Assembly (NCBI GenBank): GCA_965221845.1
Contig: OZ244919.1
Location: 4,030,001-4,094,000 of the forward strand
Direction of reading: 5' to 3'
DNA: 64,000 nucleotides
Origin: JAJEFO01 sp965221845
GTDB taxonomy: Bacteria; Pseudomonadota; Alphaproteobacteria; Rhodobacterales; Rhodobacteraceae
Of the stretch, positions 45,105-54,787 are shown one piece after another. The position numbers and the translations under genes are program-made. Under the pieces are notes generated by a model. That model saw only the letters and a list, made by a program, of their open reading frames with translations, did not search any database and was not told the origin of the DNA. Position 1 is the stretch's first letter, and each line of letters starts with the position of its first letter.

Positions 45105-46153
45105 GCGATCTCGCAAAGATTCCCGTCACCGTCATCACCGGATTCCTGGGAGCCGGGAAGACGACGCTGGTCCGGCGCCTGATCGAATCAAGCAAGGGAC
45201 GCCGCCTGGCGGTGATCGTGAACGAGTTCGGAGACGTTGGCGTTGACGGCGAGATCCTCAAAGGCTGCGCCGTTCCCGGCTGTCCGGCGGAGAACGTTGT
45301 CGAGCTGGCCAACGGCTGCATCTGTTGCACGGTCGCGGACGACTTCATCCCCGCCGTCAGCGCACTGGCGGAACTCGACCCCGCGCCCGATCACATCCTG
45401 ATCGAGACCTCGGGCCTCGCCCTTCCCAAGCCTCTGCTCAAGGCATTCGACTGGCCCGCGATCCGCAGCAGGGTCACCGTGGACGGCGTCATCGCGCTGG
45501 CCGACGCCGAGGCGGTCGCGTCAGGCAGGTTCGCGCCGGACATCGGGCGCGTGAACGCGCAGCGGCTCGCCGACGGCAGCCTCAACCACGAAACGCCGCT
45601 TTCGGAGGTGTTCGAAGACCAGCTGGCCTGCGCCGACATCGTGCTCCTGACCAAGCCCGACCTCGCGGGATCCGAAGGCGTTGCGCGGGCGAGGGCGGCC
45701 GTCGAGCGGCAAGCGCTGCGCGCCGTGCCCGTGATCGAGGTGCCGGAGGGAGCGGCGGACCCCGGCGTGATCCTCGGCATCGGCGCGGCGGCCGAGGACG
45801 ACCTGGCCGCGCGCCCGTCGCGTCACGACGGGGCGCCCGGGCATGATCACGACGATTTCGGCACGATCGTCGTGGATCTTCCCGAGGCCGAAAGCGCCGA
45901 CGGTCTCGCTGCGCGGATCGAGGCGCTCGCGCTTCAGCGGAAGGTCCTCCGGGTCAAGGGGCACGCCGCGGTGCGCGGCAAGCCGATGCGCCTGCTTGTC
46001 CAGGGGGTCGGAACGCGAGTCCGCCGGCAGTACGACCGGGCCTGGGCGCCCGGCGAGGACAGGCAGGGGCGCCTGGTCGTCATCGCGGAGCGCCGCCACA
46101 TCGATCCTGAAGCCGTTCGCGCGATCCTGGCGCCGGTGGAGCGTGCGCAGTGA
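45101..46153 (+). CDS. cobW: Cobalamin biosynthesis GTPase CobW
   Basis: A 350-residue metallochaperone of the COG0523 family thought to supply cobalt to the CobNST chelatase. Walker A is TGFLGAGKTTLV (residues 13-24), followed by the metal-binding GCICC motif (NGCICCTVADDF) and the LLTKPDLA G4 motif. A His/Asp-rich segment GAPGHDHDDF is a second likely metal site. The C-terminal CobW domain (GKPMRLLVQGVGTRVRRQYD) is complete. It is coupled to the DUF1636 gene by an ATGA overlap. Confidence 0.95.
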   Translation: MSDLAKIPVTVITGFLGAGKTTLVRRLIESSKGRRLAVIVNEFGDVGVDGEILKGCAVPGCPAENVVELANGCICCTVADDFIPAVSALAELDPAPDHILIETSGLALPKPLLKAFDWPAIRSRVTVDGVIALADAEAVASGRFAPDIGRVNAQRLADGSLNHETPLSEVFEDQLACADIVLLTKPDLAGSEGVARARAAVERQALRAVPVIEVPEGAADPGVILGIGAAAEDDLAARPSRHDGAPGHDHDDFGTIVVDLPEAESADGLAARIEALALQRKVLRVKGHAAVRGKPMRLLVQGVGTRVRRQYDRAWAPGEDRQGRLVVIAERRHIDPEAVRAILAPVERAQ

Positions 46154-46223
46154 CATGCGGCGCGCGCAGCCCGGGTCGGCCGGCCCCAACCGGCCCGCGC
46201 GCTTGGGCGGGGAGAGCCAGCGC

Positions 46224-49200
46224 ATGCACGTGATCTTCCGCGAAAGCCGCGGGCTCGAGGAAACCGAGACCCCGACCGATCTCGACCAGGCCCCGGCCGA
46301 CCTCGTGGTCCTGTCGTTCTCGGACAGCGACCTTCAGGCCTTCGCGGCGGGCTGGCACAGGGCAAGGAAGCAAGGCATGCCGCTGCCGAGCGTGAGGCTC
46401 GCCAGTCTCGCCGCGCTCAGGCATCCGGCTTCGGTCGACGTCTATGTCGAGAAGACCCTTGCCGGCGCCAAGGCCGTCCTCGTCCGCCTCATCGGCGGGA
46501 TGCCGTACTGGGACTACGGGCTTGCCCAGGTGCGCGCCCTGGCGGAGTCCAGGGGGATCACGCTGGCCGTGCTGCCGGGCGACGGCAGGCCGGACGCGCA
46601 GCTGGAGGCGGTCTCGACCGTTCCGCACGCGACCCTGGCGCGCCTTGGCGCGCTGGCGGACGAGGGCGGCGCCGTGGCGGGGCAGGCGGCCCTGGCGCAG
46701 CTGGCGCTGGCTGCGGGCCTCTATGCCGGGCCGGTGGCTGGCGTCAGGACGATCCCTGCATTCGGCTGCTGGACGCCGGAACGCGGCGTGCGCGGCGGGG
46801 AGGCGGGCTCCGCCGCCCGCCGGGCGCATGGCGGCGCGTCGGCGTGCTGCCCGATGCGGGGCCGCGACGCTTCCTGCCGCGCGGCATGCCCTGGCGACGG
46901 CGGCCGCGCCATGGTCGCGATCGTGTTCTACCGGGCGTATCTCGCGGCCGCCGACATCGCGCCCGTCGAGCGTCTCATGCAGGCGTTCGGCGATCGCGGC
47001 ATCGGGGCGATCGGCCTCTTCGTTCCCTCTCTGAAGGATCCCGGCGCGGCGCGCTGGCTGAGCGCGAGGATCGCCGCCCTGTCGCCCGCGGCCATCGTCA
47101 ATGCGACCGCGTTTTCCGGCAGGGGCGCCGACGGCAGGTCGCCGCTGGACGCGGCCGGCGTGCCTGTCTTCCAGGCGGCCCTGGCGACGTCGACACGCGC
47201 CGCCTGGAAGGACGCGGAGCGCGGCCTGTCACCCGCCGACCTGGCGATGCACGTCGTGCTGCCCGAAGTGGACGGGCGCATCTTCGCCGGCGTCGCGTCC
47301 TTCAAGGAGCCGGGCAGCCTGGACGCCGACCTGCAGGTGCGGCTCGTGGCCCATCGGCCGGACGCGGGCCGGATCGCCGCCATGGCCGACCGGGTCGCGG
47401 CCTGGATCGCCCTCGGTGCGAAGGCGCGACGCGACGTTTCCGTCGCCATCGTGCTGTCGACCTATCCGGGGAAGGCCTGGAGAGCGGCCCATGCCGTCGG
47501 GCTGGATGCGTTCGCCTCGGCGGAAGCGATCCTGGATGACCTGGATGCCGGCGGCTATGCGGTCGGCCCGGGGGACGGGCTCGAGCCGGCGCTGGCCCGG
47601 GAGTCGGTCTCCTGGCCCGTCGCGGAATACAGGACCGCCCTCTCGGCGCTGCCGGACCGGCTTCGCGCGGACCTCGAGGCCGCCTGGGGAAGGGCCGAAG
47701 AGGACCCCTCGGTCCATGAAGGCGCGTTCCGCTTTCGTGCCGTCCGGCGCGGTAGGGCGCTCGTCGCGCTTCAGCCCGAGAGGGGCGATGCGGGCCGCCG
47801 CGGCGACGAGTACCACGATCTCTCGCGGGTGCCGCGCCACGGATACGTCGCGTTCTACCTCTGGCTGAGGACGGCGGACCGCGTGGACGCACTGGTTCAT
47901 GTAGGCGCCCACGGCACGCTGGAATGGCTGCCGGGCAAGTCGGCGGCGCTCTCGGAGCTGTGCTGGCCGGAGGCGCTGGTCGGGGCGCTCCCGGTCCTGT
48001 ACCCCTTCATCGTGAACGACCCCGGCGAGGCCGCGCAGGCCAAGCGCCGGATCGGCGCCGTTACGCTCGGCCACTTGCCGCCGCCGGCCCGGCGGAGCGA
48101 GACGCCTCGCAGGCTCGCGCGGCTTGAGGCGCTGCTCGACGAGTTCTCAAGCGCCGAGGGGCTCGACCCGCGTCGCCGCGACCGCCTGCAGGACGACATC
48201 CGGGCCGAGGCGCACGCCGTCGGACTCGGGTCGGATCTGGGACTTGAACGAAGCGGATGCGCCTCCGAGGCGATCGCGCGGATCGACCGGTTCGTCTGTG
48301 ACGTGAAGGACAGCCAGTTCGGCGACGGGCTGCACGTATGGGGACGTCAGGGCGCGTCGGACGTCCGCGCCGCGACGCTCGCGCCCGCCCGCGCCGACAT
48401 CGCGGCCTCGGCGAAGGCCGAAAGGGAGGCCCTGCTTGACGCGCTTGCGGGAAGGCGCGTCGCGGCCGGCCCGGCCGGCTCTCCCTACCGGGGCCGGGCG
48501 GACGTCTTGCCGACCGGACGCAACCTCTTCGCCACGGACCCCCGGGCCGTGCCGACCCGGGCCGCCCATGCGCAGGGCGTCAGGCTCGCAAGGGAGCTCG
48601 TGCGGCGCCATCTTCAGGAGCGGGGCGACCATCCACGGGGCCTTGTCGTGGACCTTTGGGGCTCGGCGACCATGAGGACGGCGGGCGAGGAATTCGCGAT
48701 GGCGCTTCATCTCCTCGGCGTGCGCCCCGTCTGGGACGCGGGCAGCGAGAGGGTGTCCGGCATCGAGGTGCTCCCCGTTGCCGAGCTGGAATGGCCCCGG
48801 CTGGACGTGACGCTGAGAGTGTCCGGACTGTTCCGGGACGTGTTCCCCGGGCTGTCGGCGCTGTATGCGCAGGCCGTGCGCACCCTTGCGGCGCGGGACG
48901 AGGCCAGTGACTGGAACCCCTTCGCCGGAACGGATCCCGGCTCCCGCGTCTACGGGCCGGCGCCGGGGCGCTTCGGCCTGCGAATGGAGCGGTTGCGCGA
49001 GGACATCACCGAGGAGGCGCGCCGCGAAGCGGGCGCGGCCTGGCTGGCTGCGAGCGCATGGGCCATGGACGGCGACCGGGCCGTCGAGGATCCGGACGGG
49101 CTGGCGGTCCGGGTGGCCGGGGCGGACGCCTTCGTCCACCTGCAGGACCTTCCCGAAACCGACCTCCTGCTGGCCGCCGACTATGCGGCGCATGAGGGCG

Positions 49201-49628
49201 GATTCGCGGCGGCCAAGGCGGTGACGGGCGGACGGGAGGCTGCGCTCTACCACCTGGACAACGCCGATCCCGCCCGCCCGCGCGCACGGACCCTGACGGA
49301 GGAGGTCGCGCGCATCGTGCACGCCAGGGCGGTGCAGCCGGGATGGCTGGACGGCATGAAGCGGCACGGTTTCCAGGGAGCCGCGGAGATCGCGGCGACG
49401 CTCGACCACATGGCCGCCTTCGCGAATCTCGCCAACGTCGTGGGTCCGCACCTGTTCGACGCCTACCATGACGCCACCCTCGGCGACGCCTCGGTCACCG
49501 CGTTCATGCGGGACGCGAACCCGGGGGCGCTGTCGGCCTTGCGCGAGCGGTTCGTCGCCCTGCACGGATCAGGATTGTGGCGAACCCGCCGGAACTCGAT
49601 CCGGGCCGGCCTGGAAGCGGCGGAATGA
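46224..49628 (+). CDS. cobN: Cobaltochelatase subunit CobN
   Basis: A 1134-residue large subunit of the aerobic cobaltochelatase, which inserts Co(II) into hydrogenobyrinic acid a,c-diamide with CobS and CobT. Conserved blocks include VHVGAHGTLEWLPGKSAALS (the substrate loop), FIVNDPGEAAQAKRR, GLHVWGRQGASD, YGPAPGRFGLRME and ATLDHMAAFANLANVVGPHL. Length is within the family range. Residues around 190-230 are unusual: a Cys-rich stretch (ASACCPMRGRDASCRAACPG) sits where most CobN proteins have a short linker. It ends in an ATGA overlap with cobG. Confidence 0.95.
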   Translation: MHVIFRESRGLEETETPTDLDQAPADLVVLSFSDSDLQAFAAGWHRARKQGMPLPSVRLASLAALRHPASVDVYVEKTLAGAKAVLVRLIGGMPYWDYGLAQVRALAESRGITLAVLPGDGRPDAQLEAVSTVPHATLARLGALADEGGAVAGQAALAQLALAAGLYAGPVAGVRTIPAFGCWTPERGVRGGEAGSAARRAHGGASACCPMRGRDASCRAACPGDGGRAMVAIVFYRAYLAAADIAPVERLMQAFGDRGIGAIGLFVPSLKDPGAARWLSARIAALSPAAIVNATAFSGRGADGRSPLDAAGVPVFQAALATSTRAAWKDAERGLSPADLAMHVVLPEVDGRIFAGVASFKEPGSLDADLQVRLVAHRPDAGRIAAMADRVAAWIALGAKARRDVSVAIVLSTYPGKAWRAAHAVGLDAFASAEAILDDLDAGGYAVGPGDGLEPALARESVSWPVAEYRTALSALPDRLRADLEAAWGRAEEDPSVHEGAFRFRAVRRGRALVALQPERGDAGRRGDEYHDLSRVPRHGYVAFYLWLRTADRVDALVHVGAHGTLEWLPGKSAALSELCWPEALVGALPVLYPFIVNDPGEAAQAKRRIGAVTLGHLPPPARRSETPRRLARLEALLDEFSSAEGLDPRRRDRLQDDIRAEAHAVGLGSDLGLERSGCASEAIARIDRFVCDVKDSQFGDGLHVWGRQGASDVRAATLAPARADIAASAKAEREALLDALAGRRVAAGPAGSPYRGRADVLPTGRNLFATDPRAVPTRAAHAQGVRLARELVRRHLQERGDHPRGLVVDLWGSATMRTAGEEFAMALHLLGVRPVWDAGSERVSGIEVLPVAELEWPRLDVTLRVSGLFRDVFPGLSALYAQAVRTLAARDEASDWNPFAGTDPGSRVYGPAPGRFGLRMERLREDITEEARREAGAAWLAASAWAMDGDRAVEDPDGLAVRVAGADAFVHLQDLPETDLLLAADYAAHEGGFAAAKAVTGGREAALYHLDNADPARPRARTLTEEVARIVHARAVQPGWLDGMKRHGFQGAAEIAATLDHMAAFANLANVVGPHLFDAYHDATLGDASVTAFMRDANPGALSALRERFVALHGSGLWRTRRNSIRAGLEAAE

Positions 49629-50752
49629 AAGCGTCCGGCATCCGGGGCTGGTGCCCGACCGCGCATTCCCCGATGATGTCGGGCGACGGCCTGATCGTCC
49701 GGGCAAGGCCACGGTCGGGGCGTATGAGCGCGCGTCAGGCGCGCGCCCTGGCCGGCCTCGCGCGCCGCTTCGGAAACGGGCTGATCGACCTGACCTCGCG
49801 CGGCGGGCTTCAGGTCAGGGGCGTCGCGGACGATGCGCATCCCGAACTGCTGCATGCGCTCGTGGCCGAGGGGCTTGTGGATGCCGACCGGGACCTGGAG
49901 GCGCGCCGGAACGTCGTCGTGAGTCCGTTCTGGGTCTCCGGCGACCTGACCGACCGGCTGGCGCGCGCGGTCTCGCGGCGGCTGGCGGAGCTGCCGCAAA
50001 TGCCCGCAAAGACCGGCATCGCGATCGACACGGGAGCCGTGCCGCTGCTGCAGGACGTCTCGGCGGACTTCCGGTTCGAGCGGGACCGCGAAGGGGCGCT
50101 CCTGCTTCGCGGCGACGGTGCGGACCGCGGGCGGCGCGTCGACGAGGCCGGCGCCTTCGACGCGCTGAGCGAGATGGCGGCCTGGTTCGTGAAGACCGGC
50201 GGCCGCGAAAGCGGGCGCATGAGGCGGCATGTCGCGAAGGCGTCCCTGCCGGGACGCTGGCGGCACGCCGTGCCGGCAGGCGGCGCAGGCCTGCCCGCGC
50301 CGGGACGCGCGAAGCGAGGCGCGATCGTCGGCGTGCCCTTCGGCGCGACGTCGGCGGACGCGCTTGCGGCGCTGCTTGCGGAGGCAGCCCCCCGCTTCGT
50401 CCAGCTCATGCCGCGGCGGCGCCTCTACCTGGAGAGGGCAAGGCCCGTGACGCATCCGGCTTTCGTTCACGATCCCTCGGACCCCCTGCTTGGCGCCGCC
50501 GCGTGCCCGGGCGCGCCGCGATGCGCCCGGGCGACCGTGCCGACGCGGCCGGTCGCGCGCTGGCTGGCGGAACGTCGCGTCGGGACGCTTCACGTGTCCG
50601 GCTGCGCGAAGGGCTGTGCGGGATCGGGGCCGGCGGACCTGACGCTGGTCGGGCGAAACGGCGCGTTCGATCTTGTCAGGAAGGGTTCGGTCGGCGACGC
50701 CCCTGATCGAACCGGCGTGTCCGAGGCCGGACTCCGGGAGCTGTTGCGCTGA
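49625..50752 (+). CDS. cobG: Precorrin-3B synthase CobG
   Basis: A 375-residue oxygen-dependent enzyme that converts precorrin-3A to precorrin-3B, the step that marks the aerobic route. It has the sulfite/nitrite-reductase-like repeat fold: IRGWCPTAHSPMMSGDGLIV, LIDLTSRGGLQVRG and the [4Fe-4S]-binding Cys pattern AAACPGAPRCAR ... VSGCAKGCAGSGPADL. It starts at 49625 overlapping the cobN stop and shares its final base with the cobH start. Confidence 0.93.
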   Translation: MKASGIRGWCPTAHSPMMSGDGLIVRARPRSGRMSARQARALAGLARRFGNGLIDLTSRGGLQVRGVADDAHPELLHALVAEGLVDADRDLEARRNVVVSPFWVSGDLTDRLARAVSRRLAELPQMPAKTGIAIDTGAVPLLQDVSADFRFERDREGALLLRGDGADRGRRVDEAGAFDALSEMAAWFVKTGGRESGRMRRHVAKASLPGRWRHAVPAGGAGLPAPGRAKRGAIVGVPFGATSADALAALLAEAAPRFVQLMPRRRLYLERARPVTHPAFVHDPSDPLLGAAACPGAPRCARATVPTRPVARWLAERRVGTLHVSGCAKGCAGSGPADLTLVGRNGAFDLVRKGSVGDAPDRTGVSEAGLRELLR

Positions 50753-51381
50753 TGCCGCATGTCTACGAGAGGGACGGCGCCGCCATATACGAACGGTCCT
50801 TCGCGACGATACGGGCCGAGGCCGACCTTGCCCGCTTTGACGCGGACGAGGAGCGGGTCGCCGTGCGGATGATCCATGCATCGGGAATGGTCGACCTCGC
50901 CGGGCGCCTGAGGTTTTCCGAAGGCTTCGTGGCCGCGGCGCGCAGGGCGCTGGATGCCGGAGCGCCGATACTGTGCGACGCGAGGATGGTCAGCGAAGGC
51001 GTGACGCGCGCGCGGCTTCCTGCATCCAGCGACGTGATCTGCACGCTGCGGGATCCGTCGGTTCCCGGCGTTGCGGCCGCGACGGGCAACACGCGTTCGG
51101 CGGCGGCGCTGGAGCTTTGGCGTCCCCGGCTGGAAGGCGCGCTCGTGGCGATCGGGAACGCCCCCACGGCGCTCTTTCACCTGCTGAACATGCTGGAGGA
51201 GCCGGACTGCCCCCGGCCCGCCGCGGTGATCGGCTGCCCTGTCGGGTTCGTCGGCGCCGCGGAGTCGAAGGCGGCTCTCTGGGAATGCCGGCCTGCGCCC
51301 TGCTGCATCGTCGAGGGACGTCTTGGCGGCAGCGCCGTCGCCGCGGCCGCCGTCAACGCGATCGCGAGTCCCGCGGAATGA
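50752..51381 (+). CDS. cobH: Precorrin-8X methylmutase CobH
   Basis: A 209-residue enzyme that moves the C11 methyl group to C12, giving hydrogenobyrinate. The catalytic His is in VRMIHASGMVDLAG (near residue 43). ILCDARMVSEGVTR and VIAIGNAPTALFHLL-like VAIGNAPTALFHLLNMLEEP, with GCPVGFVGAAESK, complete the signature. It is coupled on both sides by overlapping start/stop codons. Confidence 0.96.
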   Translation: MPHVYERDGAAIYERSFATIRAEADLARFDADEERVAVRMIHASGMVDLAGRLRFSEGFVAAARRALDAGAPILCDARMVSEGVTRARLPASSDVICTLRDPSVPGVAAATGNTRSAAALELWRPRLEGALVAIGNAPTALFHLLNMLEEPDCPRPAAVIGCPVGFVGAAESKAALWECRPAPCCIVEGRLGGSAVAAAAVNAIASPAE

Positions 51382-52106
51382 CCGGGACGGTCTATGGTGT
51401 CGGCCTCGGGCCCGGAGAGCCTGATCTCATGAGCGCGCGGGCGCTCCGGCTTCTGGCACGGGCACGCCATGTGGCGTTCTTCCGCAAGAGGGGGCGTGCG
51501 GGACGCGCACGGACGCTGGCAGGCGACCTCGTTCCGGCGGACGCGGCCGAGTTCGCGATGGAGTATCCCGTGACGACCGAGATCCCTGTCCGGGATCCGC
51601 GGTACAACCGGGCCTTGGCGGAATTCTACGGCGCCTGCGTCGCACGCATTGCGGCCATCGCGGAAGGCGGCGAGGACATGGTGGTCCTCTGCGAGGGCGA
51701 TCCGTTCTTCTACGGCTCCTTCATGCACCTGCACCGGCGCCTGGAGGCCCGCGTGCCCGTCGAGGTCGTCCCGGGCATACCCGGCATGGCGGCCGCATGG
51801 GCGGCCAGCGGGGCGCCGATCGCCTGGGGCGACGATGTCCTGACCGTGCTGACGGGAACGCTCGAAGAGGACGCCCTGGCGCGGCACATGGAAGCCGCCG
51901 ACGCGCTGGTCGTGATGAAGGTGGGGCGCAACCTGCCCAAGGTGCGGGCGGCCCTTGTCCGGGCCGGACGCGCGCAGGACGCGTGGATGGTCGAATGCGC
52001 GGCGATGGCGGACCAGTCGGTTGCCAGGCTCGCCGACGTGCCCGAAGACCATGCGCCCCCGTATTTCACGATCGTCCTGGTGCACGGGCGGGGACGGCGT
52101 CCGTGA
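51378..52106 (+). CDS. cobI: Precorrin-2 C20-methyltransferase CobI
   Basis: A 242-residue SAM-dependent tetrapyrrole methylase acting at C20. The N-terminal GVGLGPGEPDLMSARALRLL loop, VLCEGDPFFYGSFMHLHRRL and VEVVPGIPGMAAAWAASGAP are diagnostic, with VLTGTLEEDAL in the C-terminal domain. It starts with an ATGA overlap to cobH and ends with a GTGA overlap to cobJ. Confidence 0.95.
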   Translation: MTGTVYGVGLGPGEPDLMSARALRLLARARHVAFFRKRGRAGRARTLAGDLVPADAAEFAMEYPVTTEIPVRDPRYNRALAEFYGACVARIAAIAEGGEDMVVLCEGDPFFYGSFMHLHRRLEARVPVEVVPGIPGMAAAWAASGAPIAWGDDVLTVLTGTLEEDALARHMEAADALVVMKVGRNLPKVRAALVRAGRAQDAWMVECAAMADQSVARLADVPEDHAPPYFTIVLVHGRGRRP

Positions 52107-52861
52107 CCGGAGGATGGGTTGCCGTTGCGGGCCTCGGCCCCGGAGGCGACGCCCTGATAACGCCCGAGGTGCGGACGGCGCTGGCCGAGGCGACCGACGT
52201 CGTCGGATACCGCCGGTACGTCGACAGGGTTCCCCTGCGTGAAGGGCTCCGCCGGCATGCGTCAGGCAACAGGATGGAGGCCGAGCGCTCCCGCCACGCG
52301 CTGGAGCTCGCCGCGGCGGGCCGCAGGGTGGCCGTGGTCTCGTCGGGCGATCCCGGCGTGTTCGCGATGGCGTCGGCAGTCCTCGAGGCCATGGAGGCCG
52401 GGCCGCAGGCCTGGCGGATGCTGGATGTCCGCGTCCTGCCCGGCATAACGGCAATGCTCGCCGCCGCCGCACGCGCGGGCGCTCCGCTTGGCCATGACTT
52501 CTGCGCCGTGAACCTTTCCGGCAACCTCAAGCCCTGGCCCCTGATCGAGAGGAGGCTGCGGCTCGCGGTCGAGGGCGACTTTGCCTGCGCCTTCTACAAC
52601 CCCCGTTCCAGGGCCCGGCCTGACGGGTTCGCCCGCGTCCTGGAGCTGCTGCGCGACCTCTGCGAGCCCGAGCGCCTGGTCACGTTCGCCCGTGCCGTGA
52701 CGACGCCGGACGAGACCGTCAGGACCGTCCGGCTGTCCGAAGCGGATCCCGGCATGGCCGACATGCAGACCGTGGTGATCCTGGGGTCGCGGCGCACGCG
52801 GAGGATCGCGCGGAGCGGACTTCCGCCGCTCGTCTACACGCCGCGGTCGACGCCGGAATGA
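52103..52861 (+). CDS. cobJ: Precorrin-3B C17-methyltransferase CobJ
   Basis: A 252-residue SAM-dependent methylase that methylates C17 and contracts the ring. The GTG start at 52103 overlaps the cobI stop. AVAGLGPGGDALITPEV, VVGYRRYVDRV, VVSSGDPGVFAMASAVLEAM and FCAVNLSGNLKPWPLIERRL, then FYNPRSRARPDGFARVLELL are conserved. Its last 28 bases overlap, antisense, the end of cobK. Confidence 0.95.
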   Translation: MTGGWVAVAGLGPGGDALITPEVRTALAEATDVVGYRRYVDRVPLREGLRRHASGNRMEAERSRHALELAAAGRRVAVVSSGDPGVFAMASAVLEAMEAGPQAWRMLDVRVLPGITAMLAAAARAGAPLGHDFCAVNLSGNLKPWPLIERRLRLAVEGDFACAFYNPRSRARPDGFARVLELLRDLCEPERLVTFARAVTTPDETVRTVRLSEADPGMADMQTVVILGSRRTRRIARSGLPPLVYTPRSTPE

Positions 52862-53589
52862 GCGATCCAGTCCAGAACCTCCTCGACGGTTCCGACCTCG
52901 TGCCGCCGCGGCGGATCAGGCCGGTCGATCATGAGAATCGGCAACCCGAGCGCCCGGGCGGCGTCGATCTTGGCGCGGGCGCCGTCGCCGCCGGCATTCC
53001 TGGACACCACGAGGTCTATCCGGCGCGTTTCGAGCAGGCTGCGCTCGGCCCTTTCGCTGAACGGCCCGCGACCGAGGACGATGTCGTGGCGCGGCAGCGC
53101 GGGGCGGTTCCTCGGGGCGTCGACGAACCGCAGGAGATAGCGGTGCTGCGGCGCGGCCGCGAAGGCCGGGACTTCCGTCCGGCCGATGGCAAGGAAGATC
53201 CGCCGCGGCGCGCCTCCAAGCCGCCCGGCGGCCCGGACGGCGTCCGGCACCCTGCTCCAGCGGTCGCCGGGTCCCGGCGTCCACGGAGGCCTGGCGAGCG
53301 CGACCAGGGGCACGCCGGTCGCGGCGCAGGCCGCGACCGCGTTCCGGCTGATCTGCAGGGCAAACGGGTTGGTGGCGTCGATCAGGTGCGTCACGGAATT
53401 GCGATTGAGATAGGCGGCCAGGCCCGCCGCGCCGCCAAATCCGCCGGTTCGGGTCGGCAGCGGCTGGATGACCGGCCTCGAGACGCGGCCGGCGTAGGAA
53501 AACGTGGCGTGCACACCCATGCCGGCGACGCGGGACGCAAGGGCGCTCGCCTCGGCCGAGCCGCCCAGGATGAGGAGGTTTTGCGCCAT
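52834..53589 (-). CDS. cobK: Precorrin-6A reductase CobK, antisense within the operon
   Basis: A 251-residue NADPH-dependent reductase. NLLILGGSAEASALASRVAG is the N-terminal nucleotide-binding loop, HLIDATNPFALQISRNAVAA is the central signature, and RPPWTPGPGDRW and LVVSRNAGGDGARAKIDAAR follow. It is transcribed against the rest of the operon. Its start codon (complement of 53587-53589) overlaps the cobL ATG (53588-53590) by two bases, and its 3' end overlaps cobJ by 28 bases, so it needs its own promoter inside cobL. Confidence 0.95.
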   Translation of the reverse strand: MAQNLLILGGSAEASALASRVAGMGVHATFSYAGRVSRPVIQPLPTRTGGFGGAAGLAAYLNRNSVTHLIDATNPFALQISRNAVAACAATGVPLVALARPPWTPGPGDRWSRVPDAVRAAGRLGGAPRRIFLAIGRTEVPAFAAAPQHRYLLRFVDAPRNRPALPRHDIVLGRGPFSERAERSLLETRRIDLVVSRNAGGDGARAKIDAARALGLPILMIDRPDPPRRHEVGTVEEVLDWIAHSGVDRGV

Positions 53590-54787
53590 GCCTGAAGCTC
53601 GCTGGCTGACGATCGTGGGCCTCGGGGAGGATGGACCGGGGGGCCTGTCGCGCGCAAGCCGGGAAGCGCTGGATGCGGCGGAAGTGATCATGGGCCCCGA
53701 GCGGCATCTGTCCTTGTTGAAGGACAGCGGGGCCGAGCGGGTCGCCTGGCCGGTCCCGTTCGAGCGCGGGCTGTCAATGCTGGACGGCCTTTGCGGGCGC
53801 AAGGTGGTCGTGCTTGCGTCCGGGAACCCCTTCTGGTTCGGAGCGGGAAGCGTCATCGCCCGCCGTTTCGGCCCGGAAGAGTGGCATGCCATTCCCGGCG
53901 CATCCGTGTTTTCGCTGGCGGCGGCGCGGCTGGGCTGGCCGCTGGAAACGGCGGCCTGCCTTGCGCTTCATGCCGCCCCGCTCGCCCGGCTCAGGCCGCA
54001 TCTGGCAGCGGGGCAGCGCGTGATCGCGACGGTGCGCGACGGCGCGGCCGTCGGCGGGATGGCGGCCTACCTTGACGGCCTTGGCTTCGGCGAAACGCGG
54101 ATGCATGTCCTCGAAGCCCTTGGCGGTCCGCGCGAACGGTGCCGCCAGGTCGCCGCAGGCGCCTACGCGTTCGAGGACGTGGCCCATCCGGTCGCCGCGG
54201 CGGCCGAGGTGGCGGGATCGGGCACGGGCCTTTCGGCTGCAAGCGGGCAGCCTGACGATGTCTTTCAAAGCGACGGCCAGATGACGAAGCGGCCCGTCCG
54301 CGCGATCACGCTTTCTGCGCTCGCGCCACGGCCCGGAGAGCGGCTCTGGGACATCGGTGCGGGTTCTGGATCGGTCGCGATCGAGTGGCTGCTGGCGCAT
54401 GGCTCGACCCGGGCGGTCGCCATAGAGAAGGGCGCTGACCGCGCGGCGCGAATCCGCAGGAATGCAGAGGCGCTTGGCCAGGACAGGCTCATCGTGATCG
54501 ATGGCCGGGCTCCGGAGGCGCTCAATGGCCTTGATCCTCCGGATGCCGTGTTCATCGGCGGCGGCCTTGACCGCAATCTCCTTGACTGGATCCGGGACGG
54601 CCTTGCCGCCGGCACGCGGATCGTGGCCAATGCCGTGACTCTGGAGACGGCCGCGCTCCTGACCGGCGCGCAGGCCGAACTGGGAGGCACGCTGACAAAG
54701 CTCGAGCTGGCGGAAGCAGCTCCGGTCGGACGGTTTCGCGGCTGGAAGGCGGCCTATCCTGTCGTGCAGTGGAGCGCGTTGCGATGA
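53588..54787 (+). CDS. cobL: Precorrin-6B methylase/decarboxylase CobL (CobLE-CobLC fusion)
   Basis: A 399-residue bifunctional enzyme that methylates C5 and C15 and decarboxylates the C12 side chain. The N-terminal CbiE-type domain has TIVGLGEDGPGGLSRASREA and VVLASGNPFWFGAGSVIARR. The C-terminal CbiT-type domain has LWDIGAGSGSVAIEWLLAHG (SAM site) and PDAVFIGGGLDRNLLDWIRD. Start overlaps cobK head to head. It ends in ATGA, as if another gene once followed directly; that frame now stops after 12 codons and the third island begins. Confidence 0.95.
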   Translation: MPEARWLTIVGLGEDGPGGLSRASREALDAAEVIMGPERHLSLLKDSGAERVAWPVPFERGLSMLDGLCGRKVVVLASGNPFWFGAGSVIARRFGPEEWHAIPGASVFSLAAARLGWPLETAACLALHAAPLARLRPHLAAGQRVIATVRDGAAVGGMAAYLDGLGFGETRMHVLEALGGPRERCRQVAAGAYAFEDVAHPVAAAAEVAGSGTGLSAASGQPDDVFQSDGQMTKRPVRAITLSALAPRPGERLWDIGAGSGSVAIEWLLAHGSTRAVAIEKGADRAARIRRNAEALGQDRLIVIDGRAPEALNGLDPPDAVFIGGGLDRNLLDWIRDGLAAGTRIVANAVTLETAALLTGAQAELGGTLTKLELAEAAPVGRFRGWKAAYPVVQWSALR

